Shown here piece by piece: positions 7,454-15,995 of a stretch of 53,394 nucleotides of DNA. Origin of the DNA: an uncultured Oscillospiraceae bacterium. GTDB taxonomy: Bacteria; Bacillota; Clostridia; Oscillospirales; Oscillospiraceae. Within the stretch, counting starts at the first letter, position 1, and every line of letters starts with the position of its first letter. The stretch covers positions 1 through 53,394 of the forward strand of contig CAJUQD010000018.1 of NCBI GenBank assembly GCA_910588105.1. Reading direction: 5' to 3'. Both the position numbers and the translations under genes were made by a program. The notes under the pieces are model-generated. The model saw only the letters and a program-made list of their open reading frames with translations. It was not told where the DNA came from and searched no databases.

Positions 7454-8617
7454 ATGAGGAAAAGGATGATAAGCGTACTGCTGTGCGCTGTGGCGGCCGT
7501 GTCTTTAGCCATTCCGGCATTTGCGGCCTACCGGGATGTGCCTGCCGACTACTGGGCGGCAGACGATATCCAGTATGTCACTGAGCGGGGGCTGTTCAAC
7601 GGCACCGGCAGCGACACCTTTGGGCCATCTACCGAGATGAGCCGGGCCATGCTGGCCACGGTGCTGTACCGCTATGCGGGAAGCCCGCCCGTGGCGGGAG
7701 CCGCCCCTTATGCCGATGTTGTCGCCGGGAGCTGGTACGAACCCGGCGTGGTCTGGGCCTATCAGAACAAGATTTTCCCCAGCGCCAACCTGGAGCGGGG
7801 GCTGCTGTACCCCAACGAAAACGTCCGGCGGGCAGAGTTCTGCGTCATGCTGTACCGCTTTGCCCAATCGCTGGGCAAGGCTACTGCTGACCCTGCCGCC
7901 GTGGAACGATCCCCCTTCACCGATATGGACTGGAGCCGCTTCTCCATGGCAGGCTTCGGCCCCATCTACCATGAGGCCGAGGAGGCCATGCTGGGCTGGG
8001 CCTGGCCCACGGGAATCATGGAGGGCACGTCGATAACCACGATCAATCCGCTGGGCACCATCACCCGGGCGGAGGTGGCGGCCATGCTGGCCCGCGTTGA
8101 CCGCAATGTGCTGGGCGGGACGGAACCCACGGTGCAGCCCACGCCCTCCCTGACGCCCGATCCGAGTCCCACCCCCACCGGGAGTGGGTATACCACCGCC
8201 GATGGAAAGCCGCTGACGGAGGAAAATGTGCGGGCTGCTATTGTGGCGCTCAGAACCACCTATCCGCCTATGGCAACTTATCCTACGCCTTACTGTTCAA
8301 ACGATCCTCTCAATCGACCTTATAGCAATTGTGACCATTGTGCAGGCTGGGCTATGCTATGTTCCGATGCAGCTTTTGGAATATTACCGTGGCATCGTCA
8401 GAGCAATCCAGATTGGAGTGATATCCGAATCGGTGATCTTGTTCGGTATGATACCAAGTCCAGTGGCCATGTAGTGGTTGTGATAGATAAAACGGATGAA
8501 TACATTGTTGTTACGGAAAGTGGCACAAATAACAAAGTTCGATGGAGCGGCCAGTATTTCAAGTCTTGGCTGGAAAATCAACCCGGATACGCCATCTGGA
8601 CACGCTATCCTGAATAG
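7454..8617 (+). CDS. SLH-domain protein with C-terminal CHAP/NlpC-like domain
   Basis: This 387-residue exported protein has a signal peptide (residues 1-24, ending AFAAYRD) and three S-layer homology repeats (about residues 25-80, 85-145, 155-215), each with the YRDVPADYWA or ITRAEVAAML type of motif. These would bind secondary wall polymer. A Pro/Thr linker follows (PTPSLTPDPSPTPTGSG). The C-terminal 140 residues contain SNCDHCAGWAMLCSD, IRIGDLVRYD and SGHVVVVIDKTDEYIVV, the Cys/His arrangement of CHAP or NlpC-type peptidase/amidase folds. DNA of this last part (from about 8230) is visibly more AT-rich than the first part, which suggests a grafted domain. GGAGCGTGAG precedes the ATG. Confidence 0.85.
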   Translation: MRKRMISVLLCAVAAVSLAIPAFAAYRDVPADYWAADDIQYVTERGLFNGTGSDTFGPSTEMSRAMLATVLYRYAGSPPVAGAAPYADVVAGSWYEPGVVWAYQNKIFPSANLERGLLYPNENVRRAEFCVMLYRFAQSLGKATADPAAVERSPFTDMDWSRFSMAGFGPIYHEAEEAMLGWAWPTGIMEGTSITTINPLGTITRAEVAAMLARVDRNVLGGTEPTVQPTPSLTPDPSPTPTGSGYTTADGKPLTEENVRAAIVALRTTYPPMATYPTPYCSNDPLNRPYSNCDHCAGWAMLCSDAAFGILPWHRQSNPDWSDIRIGDLVRYDTKSSGHVVVVIDKTDEYIVVTESGTNNKVRWSGQYFKSWLENQPGYAIWTRYPE

Positions 8618-8636
8618 GTAAATATTTTACACCGAA

Positions 8637-8667
8637 AGGCCGGACTGCGAAAGCAGTCTGGCCTTTG
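8637..8667 (+). terminator. Intrinsic terminator in the adhesin leader
   Basis: AGGCCGGACTGC, a GAAA loop and GCAGTCTGGCCT form a 12-bp stem with one G-T pair, followed by TTTG. It ends the SLH unit and lies only 20 nt before the adhesin ATG, so it is placed to be a leader control element as well. Confidence 0.8.
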
Positions 8668-8687
8668 TCATGCAAGGAGGAAACGCA

Positions 8688-11600
8688 ATGAAAAACACGA
8701 TCATCAAGCGCACGTTGTCCCTGCTTCTGGCGCTGGTCTGCGCCCTGGGCGTTCTGCCCCTGTCCGCTTTCGCGGCTACGGGGCTGTCCAGCGCCCCGGA
8801 CAGCATTACCCAGAAATCCTCGGACTATATGTACATCGGCGGCCGTCCCGTGCGCTACCGCGCTGCCAGCGAAACCATCAACAGCAAGGGCCTACCCTAT
8901 GTCTTTGATGAGCAGGTGACTGTCCCCGGTCTGGACGTCCCCACCCGTGCCCTGTGTGCCTACCACAAAGGAACCTTGGGCAACGGGGCAAATGGGCAGA
9001 AGTGGAACTTCAAAACCGAGGTGACCGACCCCTCGCTAAAGACCCTGCTCACCTATGTCTACGCCCACACCTACGGCAACTTCACTGCCGCGGGCAATGC
9101 CCGCGGCCTGGAGACCTGGGGCAGTTACTGGTCCGACATCTGGTTCATGGTGGCCCAGGCTATGTCCTGGTACTATGAGTACGGCATCATCATCGACGTA
9201 ACCTCCAACCGGGAGGGCTTCATCGAGCAAATGGCGGAGGAGTTTGTCGCGGCCATGAAGCTGTACCACCGCACCTACGGTCAGTCCTCCTGGATCAAAG
9301 ACTGGGATGCCATCGACACCCATAGCATTATCGACAGTTCCGATAACGGTAAGACTGGCAACTCTGCCTATGACTACATCAAAACCGGCGTTGACCTGGT
9401 GCTGGATCATCCCGAGTATTACCACAAGTATCATCTGTGGATCTACGAGTGGGACAGTTCCCAACCGTGGAAGCTGCCCGGTCAGTCCGGGGTGCCCATG
9501 CAGCGGCTGCTGATTGCTGTGCCAGAAGAAGGCGAAGATGATGACACCATCCGAATGACGGTCAAAAAACTTGAAGCAGGTACCAACAAACCGATAGCCG
9601 GAGTCACTTTCAAGGTAGAGAACGCTGTTGATTCATCCGCCTTTTCTGTGTCACGCCAGACTGGGGCAGACGGCACCCTGACGCTGACTGAAACGGATGG
9701 TCTCACTGCGGGTCAATATACCATCACGGAGGAGGCAGTGCCGGAGGGCTATGTGGCCCAGACTGCCTCCCAAACCGTAACTGTCATGCCCAATGACTCC
9801 ATCTCCAACACGTTCGTGTTCTACAACCAGCCCAATAAAAAAGAGGGCGACGGCTCCATCCGCAAAATTGATGCGGACAACCCCACCGTAGGCATCCCCG
9901 GCGCGGTCATCCGCATCACCTCGGTCAAGCTGGATGACGGCGGCAGCTACTTTAGCGAGTTCGTCACCAAGGACGGCGGTTATATTCTCAAAGAGGATCT
10001 GGACTTCTCCAAGCTGCCCACCGGGTCGTATATCGCGGAGGAGATCACCCCGCCGGAGGGCTATATCCTCAGCTCCGATGTGAGCAAGGTGAAGCAGCCC
10101 TTTGTCTGGGACGGCGAGCATGACATCAGCCTCATTTTTGAAAACAGCTCCAAGGTAAAAATCCAGCTCAAGAAGGTGGATGAGAGCAGCAGCCCCCTCC
10201 CGGGAGCTGTTTTTTTGATTCTCCGGGACGGGCAGATCATCGGCACGGAGGAGACTACGGCGGACGGCACCATCACGGTGTCCAACGTCACCGAGGGCCA
10301 CTATGAATTTGTTGAGGTGGCCGCCCCGGAGGGCATGGACTGCGACAAAACGCCCGTTGGCGTTCACGTCAATGCCGAGGATCTCCAGGGGGAGCAGACC
10401 ATTGTGGTGACTAAAATGAACCATCACAAGCGATCCCTCACCATCACCAAGCGGGACGCGGAGAGCGGCGATCCCATCCCCAACACCTCCTTCCACATCC
10501 GGGGCGTGAACCTGGGCTATGAGAACGATGTGGTCACCGGCGCGGACGGCAAGGCCGTGCTGGAGGCCCTGCCCAGCGGGTGCTATGAGATCGAAGAACT
10601 GGACGTTCCGAAGCCCTACCTGCTGGACACCAACAACCGCAAAACGGTGTGGATTGACAGCGAGAAGGACAAGGACATCGTGGTGGACTTCGTCAACTCC
10701 ACCCTGCCGGGAATGCGCCTGGTGAAACGGGACGCCCAGACGGGCGAATTCGTCAAGGGCGCCACCTTTAAAATTGAGGAAGTGGACGGCGGTTTCACCG
10801 ACCAGCGCCAGACCGGCCCGGACGGGGTCATCTTCTGGGAGAACCTCCGGCCCGGGGCCTACAAGGTTTTCGAGGTGGAACCGGCCCCCAACTATGTCCA
10901 TGATGACACGGTTCACATCGTCCAGCTGGAGCCTGACCGCACCACCACCCTGGAGGTCACCAACATCATCAAGCCCACCCTCAAGGTGCTGAAGGTGGAC
11001 AGCATCACCAAGAGCCCCATTGCCAACGTCAAATTCCAGATCTGGCGCGGGTCTGACGACACCATCACCGGCGAGCTCAACGACCTGGGTGTGTTCTACA
11101 CCAACGAGGCCGGTGAGATCGTGCTGGAGCACATCGACACCGGCTGGTACCGCGTCAAGGAGCTGGAGAGCGCCCCCGGCTTCACCATCAAAGCGCCCGA
11201 CACCCAGGATATTTACCTGAAGGCGGGCGAAACCCACGAGGTTCAGTTTGAAAATGTGCCTAAAAACGCCATCGTTGTCGAGAAGTACGATTCCGTCAGC
11301 CACGAGGCGCTGAGCGGGGTCACCTTCCAGCTGCGGTGGCTGGGCGGCGCGTCGGGCACCGGCGGCACCGTCATCGGGCAGAAGAAAACCGGCCTCAATG
11401 GGATGTGTATGTGGACAGGGTTAAACCCGGGCTCCTATATCGTGGAGGAGGTAGATCCGGGGGACGGCTATACCATCCTCCAGTCCTCTGAAACGGTGTT
11501 CCTGGCGGACAGCGGCGAACAGTCCGTGGTCACGGTGCGCTTTGAAAACGCGCCGGACGGTTCCCTCCTGATCCGCAAGGTATGCGCCACCAACCCCAGC

Positions 11601-14423
11601 ATCACCCTGCAAAACGCCGAGTTCAAGGTGACCTACTCCGACGGCACCCTCATCGGCGATTCCAACGGCATTTTCCGCAGCGATGAGAACGGCGAGGTGC
11701 GCATTTCCGGCCTCAAACCCGACAAGACTGTGATCGTCACCGAGGTCACCGCCCCGCCGGGATTTATCAAGGACACGCAGAGCCAAAGTATTCAAATCAA
11801 GGCGGGCAAAACGGTGACGATCACCATGAAAAACCAGCCGAAAGGTAAACTGATTATTCAGAAAAGGGATTCCGCCACCAATAAGCCTTTGAGCGGGGCC
11901 GAGTTCAGGATCACCACCGCCGCTGGCTGTGAGGTCGGTTTGGACGGCGTGATCGGCACATCCACGCTCACCCAAAACGGCATCTTTGTGACCGATTCCC
12001 AGGGCGAGATCCGGATCACCAACTTGGCGCCGGGCGCGTATGTACTGACCGAGATCAAAGCGCCGGACGGCGGGTACGTCATCGACACGCCCAGCACCAA
12101 CGTGGTCATCGGCCAGGGCGGCGACACCCAGACTGTGGTCATCAAAAACTCCAAGGCCGGTTCGTTGGTCATCCTGAAGCAGAGCTCCCTGGATGGGAAA
12201 CCGCTGGAGGGTGTGGAATTTAAGGTCACGACCTCGACGGGCGAGTTCGTCCCCGACGCCAACGGCCAGATCAGCTCCAACGGCCTCTATTACACGGACA
12301 AGGACGGCAAAATCACCATCAACGGGGTGGTGGGCACGCTGGTGGTGACGGAAACCCGCAGCATCCCTGGCTATTCCATCGACCCCAACACCAAGACCCA
12401 GACGGTGGTGGTGAACCCCAACGACACCCAAACACTGCGCTTTTACAACACGCCCTCGACGACCCTCGTGATCGAGAAGTACATCGAGGGCACCACCACC
12501 CCCATCAAGGGCGTGACCTTCCTGATCACCGATTCCAGCGGGGCGGTCATCGGCAATTCCAACGGCGAGTTCATCACCGATGATGCAGGCCGCATTGTTC
12601 TGGAGAGCCTGGAGCCCGGCATTACCGTCACCGCGAAGGAGATCAAGACAGTGGAAGGGTTCGTTTTGGACACCACGCCTAAATCCATCAAGATCAAGGC
12701 CGGCGAGGTTCAGACGCTCCGCTTCTACAACCAGCGGCAGGGCGGGCTCGTGATCAAAAAGCTGGATTCGATCACGAAAAAGCCCCTCAGCGGGGTGCAG
12801 TTCCTCTTGACCTACGCGGACGGCAGCTATGTGGACGCGGACAACGGCCACCTGTCCAGCAAGGGCCTCTACACCACTGACGCCAACGGCGAAATCCGCC
12901 TGACCGGGATCGTGGGCACCATCATCATTTCCGAAACCAAGCCTTTGGATGGCTACGTCGTCGATCCGGCCACCCAGAACCAGACGGTGCAGGTGAACGC
13001 CGAGGACACCCAGTATATCACGGTTTATAACACGCCCATCGGCGGCGCCGAGCTCATCAAGGTGGACGCGGCAGATAAGACGAAACGGCTGGGCGGCGTC
13101 ACCTTTGAAATCAGGAAGATGGACGGCGGGCTGGTGCAGACCGTGACCACCGGCAGCGATGGCCGGGTGCACATCAAGCTGGACGCCGGGGACTACTACG
13201 CCCTGGAGACCGAGGCCAAGTCGGGTTATAAACTGGATCCCACGCCTCATTATTTCACTGTGGTGGACGGCACGACCGCCAGCGTGACCATCACCAATGA
13301 GGCATTCTCCGGCATCATCCTCCACAAAATCAATTCCGTCACAAAAGAGGGGATTTATGGGGTAAAGTTCCTGGTCTACGATGCCAACAAGAACCCCATT
13401 GGCGAGTACACCACCGACGACCGGGGGTACATCTACATTGACGACCTCACCGTGCAGGGCAAGGGCCGGCTGTATATCCGCGAACTGGAGGCCGCCCCTG
13501 GGTATGAGCTGGACAAGGAGTACAAGACCGTTTATGTGCAGCCCGGGAAAACGGTGGAAATTGAGTGGGAAAACACCCCCATCACCGGGCAGTTCCAGAT
13601 CCGCAAGTACGCCGCCGAGTACAACGAGGTCACCGGCACCCCGGCGGGCGCTCCCCTGAAGGGCGCGGTCTATGAGATCAGCGAGGCCCGCAGCGGCAAA
13701 GTGGTGGACTACATCACCACCGACGCCCGGGGCGTGGCGGCGTCCAAGCCCCTGCCTTTGGGCCGGTACCTCATCAAAGAGGTGACTGCGCCGGCGTACT
13801 GGCAGCTCAGCGGCACCACCTTTGACGAAACCTTGGAGTATTCGGGCCAGATCATCAAGCTGTCCGACTATGATAAACCCTCCAACCTGGGCGTCACCAT
13901 CACCAAGCGGGGCAATGCCCAGGTGCTGGCGGGCAGCCAGATGCGGTATGACATCACGGTGGCGAACACCTCCAACGTGCCCCTTTCCGAGTTCTACTGG
14001 CATGATCGGATCCCCACCGACGCCACTCGGGCCACGGTACTAACCACCGGCACCTACAGCGCACGGCTCAACTACCGGGTGCTGTATAAGACCAACTACC
14101 GCTCCGGCTACCAGGTGCTGGCGTCCAATCTGCTCACCAGCAGCAACTACTCCTTCAGCCTGAACGCCATCCCCATGCAGGCGGGGGAGTATGTCACCGA
14201 TGTCTACTTTGACTTTGGGCGCGTCCCTGTGGGCTTCCAATCCACCACCAGCCCCACCCTGACGGTACAGGTGCTGGGCACGGTGGCCAACGGCTATCAG
14301 ATCATCAACCGGGCCGATGTGGGCGGCAAGTACCGGGGCACCTGGCAAACCGCCCAGGCCACCTGGCTCACCATCGTGCGCAGGCTGGGGCCTGTGCCCA
14401 CCCTGCCCCAGACGGGGTACTAA
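8688..14423 (+). CDS. Giant thioester/CnaB (SpaA-like) adhesin ending in LPQTGY
   Basis: This is a 1911-residue surface protein whose ATG follows AAGGAGG (8675-8681). Signal peptide: residues 1-29 (LSAFAA). A thioester-type head (about 60-278) has Cys90 in RALCAYHKG and Gln157 in MVAQAMSW, the usual Cys-Gln crosslink pair that attaches covalently to host or cell amines. From residue 286 I count 15 successive prealbumin-like CnaB repeats of 85-105 residues, many with the Lys start (IxKxD) and the Glu of xxExxxPxGY that form isopeptide bonds. A DUF11-like domain starts near 1733. The protein stops at LPQTGY (1906-1911): a sortase motif with no hydrophobic helix or charged tail after it. The sortase at 6496-7311 is the likely enzyme. 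Confidence 0.92.
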   Translation: MKNTIIKRTLSLLLALVCALGVLPLSAFAATGLSSAPDSITQKSSDYMYIGGRPVRYRAASETINSKGLPYVFDEQVTVPGLDVPTRALCAYHKGTLGNGANGQKWNFKTEVTDPSLKTLLTYVYAHTYGNFTAAGNARGLETWGSYWSDIWFMVAQAMSWYYEYGIIIDVTSNREGFIEQMAEEFVAAMKLYHRTYGQSSWIKDWDAIDTHSIIDSSDNGKTGNSAYDYIKTGVDLVLDHPEYYHKYHLWIYEWDSSQPWKLPGQSGVPMQRLLIAVPEEGEDDDTIRMTVKKLEAGTNKPIAGVTFKVENAVDSSAFSVSRQTGADGTLTLTETDGLTAGQYTITEEAVPEGYVAQTASQTVTVMPNDSISNTFVFYNQPNKKEGDGSIRKIDADNPTVGIPGAVIRITSVKLDDGGSYFSEFVTKDGGYILKEDLDFSKLPTGSYIAEEITPPEGYILSSDVSKVKQPFVWDGEHDISLIFENSSKVKIQLKKVDESSSPLPGAVFLILRDGQIIGTEETTADGTITVSNVTEGHYEFVEVAAPEGMDCDKTPVGVHVNAEDLQGEQTIVVTKMNHHKRSLTITKRDAESGDPIPNTSFHIRGVNLGYENDVVTGADGKAVLEALPSGCYEIEELDVPKPYLLDTNNRKTVWIDSEKDKDIVVDFVNSTLPGMRLVKRDAQTGEFVKGATFKIEEVDGGFTDQRQTGPDGVIFWENLRPGAYKVFEVEPAPNYVHDDTVHIVQLEPDRTTTLEVTNIIKPTLKVLKVDSITKSPIANVKFQIWRGSDDTITGELNDLGVFYTNEAGEIVLEHIDTGWYRVKELESAPGFTIKAPDTQDIYLKAGETHEVQFENVPKNAIVVEKYDSVSHEALSGVTFQLRWLGGASGTGGTVIGQKKTGLNGMCMWTGLNPGSYIVEEVDPGDGYTILQSSETVFLADSGEQSVVTVRFENAPDGSLLIRKVCATNPSITLQNAEFKVTYSDGTLIGDSNGIFRSDENGEVRISGLKPDKTVIVTEVTAPPGFIKDTQSQSIQIKAGKTVTITMKNQPKGKLIIQKRDSATNKPLSGAEFRITTAAGCEVGLDGVIGTSTLTQNGIFVTDSQGEIRITNLAPGAYVLTEIKAPDGGYVIDTPSTNVVIGQGGDTQTVVIKNSKAGSLVILKQSSLDGKPLEGVEFKVTTSTGEFVPDANGQISSNGLYYTDKDGKITINGVVGTLVVTETRSIPGYSIDPNTKTQTVVVNPNDTQTLRFYNTPSTTLVIEKYIEGTTTPIKGVTFLITDSSGAVIGNSNGEFITDDAGRIVLESLEPGITVTAKEIKTVEGFVLDTTPKSIKIKAGEVQTLRFYNQRQGGLVIKKLDSITKKPLSGVQFLLTYADGSYVDADNGHLSSKGLYTTDANGEIRLTGIVGTIIISETKPLDGYVVDPATQNQTVQVNAEDTQYITVYNTPIGGAELIKVDAADKTKRLGGVTFEIRKMDGGLVQTVTTGSDGRVHIKLDAGDYYALETEAKSGYKLDPTPHYFTVVDGTTASVTITNEAFSGIILHKINSVTKEGIYGVKFLVYDANKNPIGEYTTDDRGYIYIDDLTVQGKGRLYIRELEAAPGYELDKEYKTVYVQPGKTVEIEWENTPITGQFQIRKYAAEYNEVTGTPAGAPLKGAVYEISEARSGKVVDYITTDARGVAASKPLPLGRYLIKEVTAPAYWQLSGTTFDETLEYSGQIIKLSDYDKPSNLGVTITKRGNAQVLAGSQMRYDITVANTSNVPLSEFYWHDRIPTDATRATVLTTGTYSARLNYRVLYKTNYRSGYQVLASNLLTSSNYSFSLNAIPMQAGEYVTDVYFDFGRVPVGFQSTTSPTLTVQVLGTVANGYQIINRADVGGKYRGTWQTAQATWLTIVRRLGPVPTLPQTGY

Positions 14424-14431
14424 AACCAACA

Positions 14432-14463
14432 GCGGGACGGCTCTTTTCTGAGGGCCGTCCCGC
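14432..14463 (+). terminator. Hairpin after the adhesin gene
   Basis: GCGGGACGGC and GCCGTCCCGC form a 10-bp stem 8 nt after the adhesin stop. The T-tract after it is poor, so it may act mainly as a 3'-end stabiliser or as a shared barrier against the convergent monooxygenase gene. Confidence 0.6.
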
Positions 14464-14467
14464 CTGT

Positions 14468-14800
14468 CTAATGCCTGATAAATTGTGTATCTGCGGAAGG
14501 GATGCCATCTTCATCCGCAATATACCGCTCCACCCGCATATGCAGATCATATTTTTCCCGGAGCTGGGCGATTGTCGCCATCATCGGGGACGCATGGTGT
14601 GCATCAATGGCTGCCTGGTCTCTCCAAGCGTCGATCAGCAAAACCGTTTCGGGATCGTCCATGGGGAAGAAATAACGGTACTGCTCATTCCCGTTCTCCT
14701 TGCGGATCAAACCAGCCGTCCCGCTGGTTTCCATTTCCTCCGCAAATCTGCGGGCGCTCCCATCTGTTCCCGTGTAATACAGGTTCACCACAATGCTCAT
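14468..14800 (-). CDS. Antibiotic-biosynthesis-monooxygenase-fold (putative quinol monooxygenase)
   Basis: This 110-residue protein has the ferredoxin-like ABM fold: MSIVVNLYYTGTDGSARRFA, the second strand with YRYFFPMDDPETVLLIDAW, then AAIDAHHASPMM and a final helix plus RVERY. Related small dimers oxidise quinols or polyketides without cofactors, or bind reactive metabolites; the substrate is unknown. GGAGGAG lies 6 nt before the ATG on the minus strand. It opens a minus-strand cargo block between the adhesin and the conjugation genes. The next gene upstream in reading order ends about 100 bp away, so it is probably transcribed alone. Confidence 0.8.
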   Translation of the reverse strand: MSIVVNLYYTGTDGSARRFAEEMETSGTAGLIRKENGNEQYRYFFPMDDPETVLLIDAWRDQAAIDAHHASPMMATIAQLREKYDLHMRVERYIADEDGIPSADTQFIRH

Positions 14801-14897
14801 GCGGGCACTCCTCCATTTCCTCTCCGCTGCGGCGGGGACGCTGTGCGGCTACTTATGATCCATGCGGGGTTCCAAAGGGACTGTCTCATGTCTGCCA

Positions 14898-15242
14898 TTA
14901 CTTCCAGATCTTGACCGCCTTCTCGTCCTCGGCCAGACATTGCTCCCGCAGCTTCTCCAGCTCGGCGGTGTGATCGTCCTCGGGATTTTCATAGTCCAGG
15001 GTCTTGAGTACCGACCATTCAAAGCCCTCCTCGCCGTACTGCCCCCACAGTGCGGCCAGCCGCTTGTTGGGATGGCTGCCCATGGAGAGCTTGGCCCGGT
15101 TGCTGTTGAAGTCGGCCTTGGTATCCTTTGACGCCCCTAAAAACGCTTCGCCGGTGGCCTTACACCGAATTGAGATGACCCCCATCTCCGGGCGGCGGAG
15201 CTTCCATTGCTCAACCATCGCTTTTCTCTGCGCTTTGTCCAT
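14898..15242 (-). CDS. GIY-YIG nuclease-family protein
   Basis: This 114-residue protein resembles the small GIY-YIG proteins of Firmicutes: MGVISIRCKATGEAFLGASKD supplies the first strands and arginine. It continues with NRAKLSMGSHPNKRLAALW, YGEEGFEWSVLKTL and the C-terminal ELEKLREQCLAEDEK. The classical Tyr pair is degenerate, so nuclease activity is uncertain. I chose the start at 15242 because AAGGAGG lies 8 nt upstream; the frame extends farther but without a ribosome site. It lies 13 bp downstream of the zinc-ribbon gene and is likely co-transcribed with it. Confidence 0.75.
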   Translation of the reverse strand: MDKAQRKAMVEQWKLRRPEMGVISIRCKATGEAFLGASKDTKADFNSNRAKLSMGSHPNKRLAALWGQYGEEGFEWSVLKTLDYENPEDDHTAELEKLREQCLAEDEKAVKIWK

Positions 15243-15255
15243 CTTCTGCGCCTCC

Positions 15256-15765
15256 TTACATCTTCGGCTGTTGGACGATGAAATCAAACAGCTTTGTTCT
15301 GAAGGCATCGTCCCCGTTCAACGAGGCAAATATGCGGTTCACCTGTTCCTTCGGTGTTTCGTCCGGCTTCACGGGCAGATGGACGGACATGAGGAAAGCG
15401 GCGGAACGCCCGCCCTCCTGCCGCACCCACGCATTTCCAACCAGCTCGCTGCGGTTCGCGGGGTTCTCGCCGTATTCCACCGCGATGTCTACGATCATGC
15501 CGCTGTCAATTTGCAGGGCTGTGGCGGGCAGGCGGAAGGAAAAGGAGCTGAACATGGAGAACTCGGTGTCCTCTATGTCGGGGATACGGGGCTGCTCTGA
15601 ATGCTCACTCCGGCTCAACTCTGCCATACGCTGGGCAAATTCCGCCTGCTCTTCCTCATTAGCAGGGCGGACTTCATATTTTCCGCAGTCCGGGCACTGT
15701 TCTGTTTCTTCCGTGCGGCTGAAAATAAAACCGCAGTTATCACAAGCTAGTATCAATTCAATCAC
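15256..15765 (-). CDS. Hypothetical protein with N-terminal zinc ribbon
   Basis: This 169-residue protein begins with a rubredoxin-like zinc site (LACDNCGF and CPDCGKYEV, four cysteines). An acidic linker (EEEQAEFAQRMAELSR) and a beta-rich C-terminal domain follow (FSFRLPATALQIDSG, GRSAAFLMSVHLPV, FDFIVQQP). I do not recognise the C-terminal family. It lies just upstream of the GIY-YIG gene on the same strand. Its own start is 20-odd bases from a divergent small reading frame. Confidence 0.65.
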   Translation of the reverse strand: MIELILACDNCGFIFSRTEETEQCPDCGKYEVRPANEEEQAEFAQRMAELSRSEHSEQPRIPDIEDTEFSMFSSFSFRLPATALQIDSGMIVDIAVEYGENPANRSELVGNAWVRQEGGRSAAFLMSVHLPVKPDETPKEQVNRIFASLNGDDAFRTKLFDFIVQQPKM

Positions 15766-15788
15766 CGCTCCTCATTATAGCAGGGGCG

Positions 15789-15995
15789 GTGAGCTTTTAC
15801 AAGGAGCTGATTTCCATAGAACCCACATACCCCGCCCTGGATCGTGCCGCGTTCCTGATTGAACGCACTTGCGTGCCCAGGTATTATCCCCCGCGATACT
15901 GCGCCGAGGCCGCCCAGCTGCTGGCTATGCTGGATGCAGTCCGGCAGAAAAGCATCCCGCAGGAACATGGTGGGGATGCCACTGGCAAGCACTAA
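15789..15995 (+). CDS. Possible small protein (68 aa)
   Basis: A GTG-initiated frame fills the gap between two minus-strand genes. It encodes a coherent Tyr/Ala-rich helical sequence (LISIEPTYPALDRAAFLIER and YCAEAAQLLAMLDAVRQK). The ribosome site is weak (AGGGGC immediately before GTG), and a similarly long frame exists on the other strand. The amino-acid composition favours the plus strand. It overlaps the end of the YjbR gene by 4 bp. It could be noise. Confidence 0.4.
   Translation: MSFYKELISIEPTYPALDRAAFLIERTCVPRYYPPRYCAEAAQLLAMLDAVRQKSIPQEHGGDATGKH

Noticed and set aside
9543..13880. CRISPR-like or satellite DNA repeats in the adhesin region
   Set aside because: The periodicity is at protein-domain level (about 290 bp) with strongly diverged DNA; there are no conserved short repeats or spacers. 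No CRISPR array was seen anywhere in the window.
11421..14003. 860-codon minus-strand frame opposite the adhesin
   Set aside because: It is produced by the biased codons of the CnaB repeats; it has no start signal or recognisable domain.
15762..15992. 76-codon minus-strand frame between the zinc-ribbon and YjbR genes
   Set aside because: The plus-strand frame over the same bases has a more protein-like composition; neither is certain, and the minus one has no ribosome site.
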